A program made the position numbers and the translations under genes. A stretch of DNA of 11,721 bases from Anaerolineales bacterium (GTDB taxonomy: Bacteria > Chloroflexota > Anaerolineae > Anaerolineales > Villigracilaceae). Below are positions 7,491 to 11,721 of the stretch, piece by piece (the first letter of the stretch is position 1; every line of letters starts with the position of its first letter). The notes beneath the pieces were generated by a model. That model searched no databases, was not told the origin of the DNA, and was given only the letters and a program-made list of their open reading frames with translations. The stretch is from NCBI GenBank assembly GCA_029933275.1, contig JAOZOM010000012.1, positions 1 through 11,721 of the forward strand, in the 5' to 3' direction.

Positions 7491-8635
7491 TGTCCACACT
7501 AAAAGTTGCCACCATTATTCACGGCTATTTCCCGCGCGTTGGCGGCGCAGAAACGCAACTCAAAGCTCTCTTGCCGCATCTGCAAAAACAGGGAATCGAA
7601 ACGACCGTTCTTACGCGCCGCTACGATCCAACCCTGCCCGCGTTTGAAAAAATAGAAGGCGTTCCCGTTTATCGTTTGCCCGCGCCAGGCGGCAAAGTGA
7701 CCGCTTCACTCATCTTCACCTTGAGCGCGTTTTGGCGATTGCTTCGCCTGCGCCCGCAAATCGTCCACGCACACGAATTTATCTCTCCCGCCACCGTTGC
7801 TCTTTTGGCGAAATATCTGCTAGGGATTCCCATCGTAGTTACTTCGCATCGGAGCGGGAAAATCGGTGACGTGCAAAAAATGAGCCGAAAATTCGGCGGG
7901 GAATTTCGCTTAAACGCCTTGCGCAAAAAAGTGAGTAAATTTATTGTCATCAGCGATGAGATTAAGGATGAATTGGTTGGAATCGGCGTGGAGGAGAAAC
8001 ATCTCGCCCGAATCACCAACGGCGTGGACACGGATAAATTCACACCCCCACACGTAGACAAGAAACTTGCGCTACGCACCCAAGCCGGATTCGCCCCCTC
8101 AGCAAAGATTGCCATTTTCATCGGTCGGCTAGTCCCCGAAAAAAAGCTCGATTTACTCATTTCAGTTTGGGATAAACTCAGAAAAAGCCACCCCCGCGCA
8201 GAATTACTCATCGTAGGCGCAGGAGCAGAAGAAGCCTCTTTGCAAGCAATTGCCGGAGAGGGAATCCACTTTATGGGCAGCACCGATGATGTTCGTCCCT
8301 TCTTGCAGATGGCGGATATTTTCGTTTTGCCCTCTGTCGCGGAGGGATTATCAGTCGCATTACTCGAATCTATGGCTTGCGGACTTGTCCCCTTGCTCAC
8401 CGATGTTGGCGGGGCACGAGAAGTTATCCGCCACGCGGAGAACGGGTGGATTATCCCACCTAATGATAGAGATGCGCTTTTAGCAGGTTTGCAGACTCTA
8501 TTCGATGACCCCGAAATGCTCCAGCAACGCGGGCAAGCCGCACGTCAACGCGTGATGGCTGAGTTTTCCATCCAAAAAGCCGCGGAAAAATTAAGTCAAC
8601 TTTATCTTGAGACTGCAAAAGGAGAACAAGGATGA
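7490..8635 (+). CDS. GT4-family glycosyltransferase
   Basis: This is a 381-residue GT-B glycosyltransferase. The N-terminal domain has HGYFPRVGGAETQ (11-23), in which GGAE is the usual GT4 phosphate/acceptor loop, and IVHAHEF (91-97). The inter-domain region has NGVDTDKF (177-184). The donor domain has FIGRLVPEKKLD (210-221), LLIVGAG (239-245), and AEGLSVALLESMACG with E285 and E293 as the E-x7-E pair. It is intact and expected to act on the cytosolic face of the membrane during repeat-unit assembly. GGGA at 7476-7479 lies ten bases upstream of the ATG, which overlaps the previous TAA by one base. By eye its codons look more GC-rich than those of the first glycosyltransferase gene, hinting at a different history. 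It ends in a 4-base ATGA overlap with the next gene. Confidence 0.93.
   Translation: MSTLKVATIIHGYFPRVGGAETQLKALLPHLQKQGIETTVLTRRYDPTLPAFEKIEGVPVYRLPAPGGKVTASLIFTLSAFWRLLRLRPQIVHAHEFISPATVALLAKYLLGIPIVVTSHRSGKIGDVQKMSRKFGGEFRLNALRKKVSKFIVISDEIKDELVGIGVEEKHLARITNGVDTDKFTPPHVDKKLALRTQAGFAPSAKIAIFIGRLVPEKKLDLLISVWDKLRKSHPRAELLIVGAGAEEASLQAIAGEGIHFMGSTDDVRPFLQMADIFVLPSVAEGLSVALLESMACGLVPLLTDVGGAREVIRHAENGWIIPPNDRDALLAGLQTLFDDPEMLQQRGQAARQRVMAEFSIQKAAEKLSQLYLETAKGEQG
8618..8625 (+). promoter_or_regulatory. Strong internal ribosome binding site for the GT2 gene
   Basis: AAAGGAGA, inside the 3' end of the preceding glycosyltransferase gene, stands six bases before the ATG at 8632. It confirms the GT2 start within the ATGA overlap. 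Confidence 0.7.
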
Positions 8636-9816
8636 TTATCGCCATTCTTTTTTGGGGATCTATTTTCTTGATTCTCTACGCTTATCTTGGCTATCCTGCG
8701 TTGGTTTGGTTCTTTGCCCGCTTTAAATCACAGGATTTTTCGGAGGAAAAATATGAGCCTTCGGTAACTTTATTGATCGCGGCGTATAACGAAAGTGCGG
8801 CAATTGCTAAAAAAATCGAAAACTCGCTCGCTTTAGATTATCCACGCGAAAAATTTCAAATCCTGATTACCAACGATGGTTCAGATGATGGCACAGATAA
8901 AATCGTGCGCTCCTACGCCAACCGCGGCGTGGAGATGGTCTCCGGTGCGGCGCGTCAGGGAAAAATGATTGCGATTAAACGCGGCATTAAAGCCGCACGT
9001 GGCGAAATTATCATTATGTCGGATGCGACAAACGCATATAGCCTTAACACGATTAAGGCTTTGGTCGCGCCTTTTGCTGATTCTAGTGTTGGGCTCACTA
9101 GCGGAGCAAAATTTGTACCCAAAGGAGATGGCGTTCTTGGCTCATCCGAAGGACTATACTGGAAATATGAATCGTGGATAAAAAAGGAAGAGACTAAACT
9201 CGGTTGCTGTATCAACGTGACCGGTGAAATTTACGCGGTGCGCAAATTTCTCTTCGGAGCTCCGCCCGATGGCATCATCAACGATGATTTTTATATGATG
9301 ATGAATGTGATTAAGCAAGGTTACCGCGTGATATACACACCCAACGCCCAATCTTGGGAGCGCGTTTCAAAAACCGCCACCGATGAAATCGAGCGGCGCG
9401 CCCGCATCAATGCTGGACGTTATCAAGCGATGGCGATGGCAAAGGACTATTTGCCTTATGATCGCCCGCTTGTCATTTGGCAAATTGTTTCGCATAAATT
9501 CATCCGTCCGCTCATCCCCTTCGGAATGATTCTCGCCTTTATCGCCAATTTTTTGACGTTTTTTTTCCCTGCTCCTCCAAATGCAACTTTCTGGCTTTTA
9601 GCCGAACCATGGAATCGTTTTTTTTTCAGCGCACAAATGCTTTTCTACGCATCTGCTCTACTCGGAAACTATTTCAAAGGCGGTCGTTTCAGCAAAATTC
9701 TCTACATCCCCACCTTTTTAGTCAATAGCAATTGGGCAGCCCTAAAAGGTTTTTTTCGTTTTGCCAATCGGCGACAAACAACCCTTTGGCAACGCGTACA
9801 ACGCCGTGAGGAATGA
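8632..9816 (+). CDS. Membrane-bound GT2-family glycosyltransferase (cellulose/PgaC-like fold)
   Basis: This 394-residue inverting GT-A enzyme is anchored by an N-terminal helix (about 3-30) and two or more C-terminal hydrophobic segments (about 293-312, 331-348). Motifs in order are LLIAAYNE (47-54), NDGSDDGT (81-88), MSDATNAY (129-136, the DxD-equivalent region), TGEIYAVRK (197-205), INDDFYMM (216-223, the position of the catalytic acidic pair) and ERRARINAGRYQ (254-265), where processive synthases have Q/RxxRW. The Trp of that motif is absent, so processive polymerisation is uncertain; it may simply add a single sugar. The layout resembles PgaC/IcaA-like GT2 enzymes but lacks a PilZ domain. 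It overlaps the previous gene by 4 bases (ATGA). Runs of T in the part encoding the C-terminal helices encode Phe-rich membrane segments. Confidence 0.9.
   Translation: MIIAILFWGSIFLILYAYLGYPALVWFFARFKSQDFSEEKYEPSVTLLIAAYNESAAIAKKIENSLALDYPREKFQILITNDGSDDGTDKIVRSYANRGVEMVSGAARQGKMIAIKRGIKAARGEIIIMSDATNAYSLNTIKALVAPFADSSVGLTSGAKFVPKGDGVLGSSEGLYWKYESWIKKEETKLGCCINVTGEIYAVRKFLFGAPPDGIINDDFYMMMNVIKQGYRVIYTPNAQSWERVSKTATDEIERRARINAGRYQAMAMAKDYLPYDRPLVIWQIVSHKFIRPLIPFGMILAFIANFLTFFFPAPPNATFWLLAEPWNRFFFSAQMLFYASALLGNYFKGGRFSKILYIPTFLVNSNWAALKGFFRFANRRQTTLWQRVQRREE
9808..9812 (+). promoter_or_regulatory. Ribosome binding site that decides the start of the last GT4
   Basis: GAGGA lies five bases before the ATG at 9818. 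An in-frame ATG at 9761 would add 19 residues and overlap the GT2 gene by 56 bases. Its leader, MPIGDKQPFGN..., reads like a shifted frame of the GT2 tail, so 9818 is preferred. Confidence 0.7.
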
Positions 9817-9817
9817 A

Positions 9818-10960
9818 ATGACAAAAAATTCCCCTCGTCTCGCCGGTCTGCTCGCTGGCGATATTCATAACCAACCCGATGCAAAAATAAAATACGGTCT
9901 TTTTTTTGAAGCTCTGGCGCGTCAATTTACGTTGGTCGATATTTATGACGCATCTTTATATGGGATGAAGCGCTACTGGAACGCGGCAAAAGTCTTTCAT
10001 CCAAATCTCAATACTTGGCGCAATCGCTATATGCAAAATATCCCCGCGTTTCGCTCGCGCTCTCGGCTTGCTTCCGCTCGTATTCATTCTCTCGGCGAAA
10101 AAGTAGATGCAATTATCCAAGTCAACTTACTTTTTGACTCCAACTGGAAAGCATCTAAAGTTCCCAAATTTATCTATACCGATTACACCGCTACGCTTTC
10201 TTCTCGCCGCCCCGAAGCAGGGAGATCGCCTTTTTCACCACATCAATTCAAAGAGTATTTTCGTCTGGAGAAACGCGCGTATGCTCAAGCAACCCATATA
10301 TTCACTCGCGGAAAGTTTGTTCGAGAATCATTAATTTTGGATTACGACATTTCTCCCGATAAAGTAAAAGCTGTTGGCGGCGGAGTTAATTTCGCATCTT
10401 TGCCCGAATCTACGAAAGAAAACACAGAAAACACGCCGATCATGTTATTCATTGGCAGAGATTTCTATCGCAAAGGCGGCGATCTTTTGCTACACGCATT
10501 TGCTGAAGCCAGAAAAGAATACCCGAAAGCCAAATTGCTATTAATGACAAGGGACGCCGTCGCCGAAGATCTGCCGCTAGAAGGCGTTGAGCTACTCCCT
10601 TCTGCTTGGGATAGGGAAAAATTGAAGGGATATTTTAGACAAGCCAATCTCTTTATTCTCCCCTCCCGACTGGAGACCTGGGGAGATGTGTTATTAGAAG
10701 CGATGGCATATTCATTGCCTTGTATTGGCGTTAACGAAGGTGCGATACCAGAAATTATCAAAAACAACGAAACCGGCATCTTGGTTGAATCTGAAAATAT
10801 CGAAGCATTAAGTGCCGCAATGAAAACACTATTTGGCAATACCGCTTTGCGCAACCAATACGGGTGCGCTGCTCGCCAACGTATAGAAGATTTTTTTACT
10901 TGGGATCATGTTATTCAACTGATGAAACCAGATATTCTAAAAGCAACTACTCATTTTTAG
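9818..10960 (+). CDS. GT4-family glycosyltransferase with a divergent N-terminal domain
   Basis: This 380-residue protein (numbered from ATG 9818) has a clear GT4 donor domain: FIGRDFYRKGGDLLLHAF (211-228), a following strand LLLMTRD (240-246), and LETWGDVLLEAMAYSLP with E286 and E294 as the E-x7-E pair, then GAIPEII and NNETGILV. The N-terminal domain begins LAGLLAGDIHNQPDAKIKYGLFFEAL and contains IYTDYTATLS (119-128) and THIFTRGKFVRESLI (159-173). This differs from the usual GGA/HAH acceptor motifs of its neighbours and suggests another acceptor. It is expected to be cytosolic or peripheral to the membrane. It starts one base after the GT2 stop (9814-9816). Its TAG forms part of the AGGAG that serves the next gene. 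Confidence 0.88.
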   Translation: MTKNSPRLAGLLAGDIHNQPDAKIKYGLFFEALARQFTLVDIYDASLYGMKRYWNAAKVFHPNLNTWRNRYMQNIPAFRSRSRLASARIHSLGEKVDAIIQVNLLFDSNWKASKVPKFIYTDYTATLSSRRPEAGRSPFSPHQFKEYFRLEKRAYAQATHIFTRGKFVRESLILDYDISPDKVKAVGGGVNFASLPESTKENTENTPIMLFIGRDFYRKGGDLLLHAFAEARKEYPKAKLLLMTRDAVAEDLPLEGVELLPSAWDREKLKGYFRQANLFILPSRLETWGDVLLEAMAYSLPCIGVNEGAIPEIIKNNETGILVESENIEALSAAMKTLFGNTALRNQYGCAARQRIEDFFTWDHVIQLMKPDILKATTHF

Positions 10961-10963
10961 GAG
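10959..10963 (+). promoter_or_regulatory. Ribosome binding site of the BcsB-like gene
   Basis: AGGAG overlaps the TAG stop of the preceding gene and is six bases before the ATG at 10970. This near-ideal site supports the start of a gene that runs off the window. Confidence 0.75.
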
Positions 10964-10969
10964 TCTAAA

Positions 10970-11721
10970 ATGAAAAAAACACTTAGTTTGCTCATATTAT
11001 TTACCACGCTAACAGGCTTATTACTCATTCAACCTTCACAATCTAGCCATGCGCAGGGACCAATAGTAGCATCCCCTACACCTTATCCCGGAGAGTTCGA
11101 CTTCATTACCTTCGAAATGCTGGGGAAATCGGATAAAGTGATGGTCGGACCCTATTCCAGTACCTTTATCCGTTTTGGTACGCCGGATTCGTGGTACTTA
11201 GAATCGGGGGCAAAAATTATCCTCGACCTTGAAACCATTGTCAATTCTTCGCGTTCTTTAGCAGAAGATGCTACTGAATATTCCGGCGCAATGTTAGAAA
11301 TTTCTATGGACGGCAATGTTGTCGATGTAATTTTCTTAGAAACCGGCTCCCAAACCATAGAAATTGATGTTCCCAAAGAAACCCTTCATTCCACAAGAAG
11401 CGATGGACGACATTCACTTCAACTCTATTTGGATGCCGCTATAGATTGCCTCTTTGACCACGAAACCGCCGTACTTATTCGCAGTTCTTCGGGGATATCA
11501 CTTCCACACCATAGTATTTCTCCTCAACTTGATATAACTCGTTTGCCTCGTCCCATCTACCAAAGAAGTTCCCTGCTTCCCGAAGATGCCCTCATCCTCT
11601 TGCCTGATTCCCCAACAGAAACAGAGTTGCAATCCGCAATGATAGTTGCCGCGACCTTCGGGCGAATGACAGAGGGAGAACAGAAAATTTCCTTAACCAG
11701 CATCAGTGCTTTGACCGAAGA
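10970..11721 (+). CDS. Secreted BcsB-like protein (cellulose synthase regulatory subunit family), 3' truncated by window
   Basis: The frame is open for 250 codons to the window end. MKKTLSLLILF...LLLIQPSQSSHA is a typical Sec signal peptide with a likely cut after A28 (SHA|QG). The mature part fits the N-terminal BcsB domain family (Pfam PF03170): ITFEMLG (46-52), a strand STFIRFGTPDSWYLESGAKIIL (64-85) like the family's P-x-x-W-x-L-x-x-G-x-x-L pattern, GAMLEISMDGNVV (106-118), a DVP...L...GRHSLQLYL segment (133-154), a lone Cys after it (DC, 159-160), SSSGISLPH (172-180), LPRPIYQ (192-198), then ALILLPDSPTETELQSAMIVAATFG (207-231), the start of the following alpha/beta domain. In Bcs systems BcsB sits outside the cytoplasmic membrane, contacts BcsA and guides the nascent glucan. 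No BcsA homologue is visible here. The C-terminal anchor lies beyond the window, so full architecture is unknown. It is nine bases from the preceding gene and so probably in the same operon. Confidence 0.75.
   Translation, partial: MKKTLSLLILFTTLTGLLLIQPSQSSHAQGPIVASPTPYPGEFDFITFEMLGKSDKVMVGPYSSTFIRFGTPDSWYLESGAKIILDLETIVNSSRSLAEDATEYSGAMLEISMDGNVVDVIFLETGSQTIEIDVPKETLHSTRSDGRHSLQLYLDAAIDCLFDHETAVLIRSSSGISLPHHSISPQLDITRLPRPIYQRSSLLPEDALILLPDSPTETELQSAMIVAATFGRMTEGEQKISLTSISALTE

Noticed and set aside
7669..8400. 243-codon open frame on the minus strand
   Set aside because: It lies wholly inside a well-supported GT4 gene. Its translation is Ser/Pro-rich and low-complexity with no recognisable domain, as expected for the antisense of a GC-richer gene.
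9761..9817. N-terminal extension of the last GT4 from ATG 9761
   Set aside because: It would overlap the GT2 gene by 56 bases, while ATG 9818 has a good GAGGA at the correct distance.
10465..10854. 129-codon minus-strand frame
   Set aside because: It is antisense to the conserved donor domain of the last GT4, with no supporting motif or start signal.

Overview
The window is a dense, one-directional (+ strand) exopolysaccharide assembly cluster with almost no non-coding DNA. The genes encode a short phosphoglycosyl transferase, five more glycosyltransferases, a Wzz-type chain-length protein, an O-antigen ligase/polymerase-like (Wzy) membrane protein, a Wzx-type flippase and, at the right edge, the start of a secreted BcsB-like protein. 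The moderate GC content and the combination of a Wzz/degenerate-GGDEF fusion with a BcsB-like gene remind me of Chloroflexota (Anaerolineae-type). That assignment is inference: the window contains no rRNA or other phylogenetic marker.

Layout. Bases 1-275 hold the 3' end of a gene whose product ends in a degenerate GGDEF-like domain. Bases 276-384 are an AT-rich gap with no clear promoter or terminator. The main operon follows: phosphoglycosyl transferase (385-1053), GT4 (1053-2276), Wzz-GGDEF fusion (2314-3450), Wzy/ligase (3455-4933, or from 3428), Wzx flippase (4923-6377), GT4 (6378-7490), GT4 (7490-8635), GT2 (8632-9816), GT4 (9818-10960) and BcsB-like (10970 to the window end). Most genes touch or overlap by 1-11 bases, so one co-transcribed and translationally coupled operon is likely.

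How the parts would work together, from known families: the phosphoglycosyl transferase loads the first sugar phosphate onto undecaprenyl phosphate. The GT4 and GT2 enzymes extend the repeat unit on the cytoplasmic face. Wzx flips it, the Wzy-like protein polymerises it, and Wzz sets chain length.

The most notable point is regulatory. The Wzz protein carries a cytosolic GGDEF-like domain whose active-site signature has become NKNSF. It nevertheless keeps an RxxD motif exactly five residues upstream, the spacing of the c-di-GMP inhibitory site (I-site) of diguanylate cyclases. The truncated protein at the left edge shows the same pattern: RQTD, five residues, then HDNRF. This suggests that c-di-GMP directly controls polysaccharide chain length or polymerisation, by analogy with the PelD receptor. 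The BcsB-like gene at the other end adds a second link to c-di-GMP-associated polysaccharide machinery. I saw no RNA genes, mobile elements, CRISPR arrays or attachment sites.
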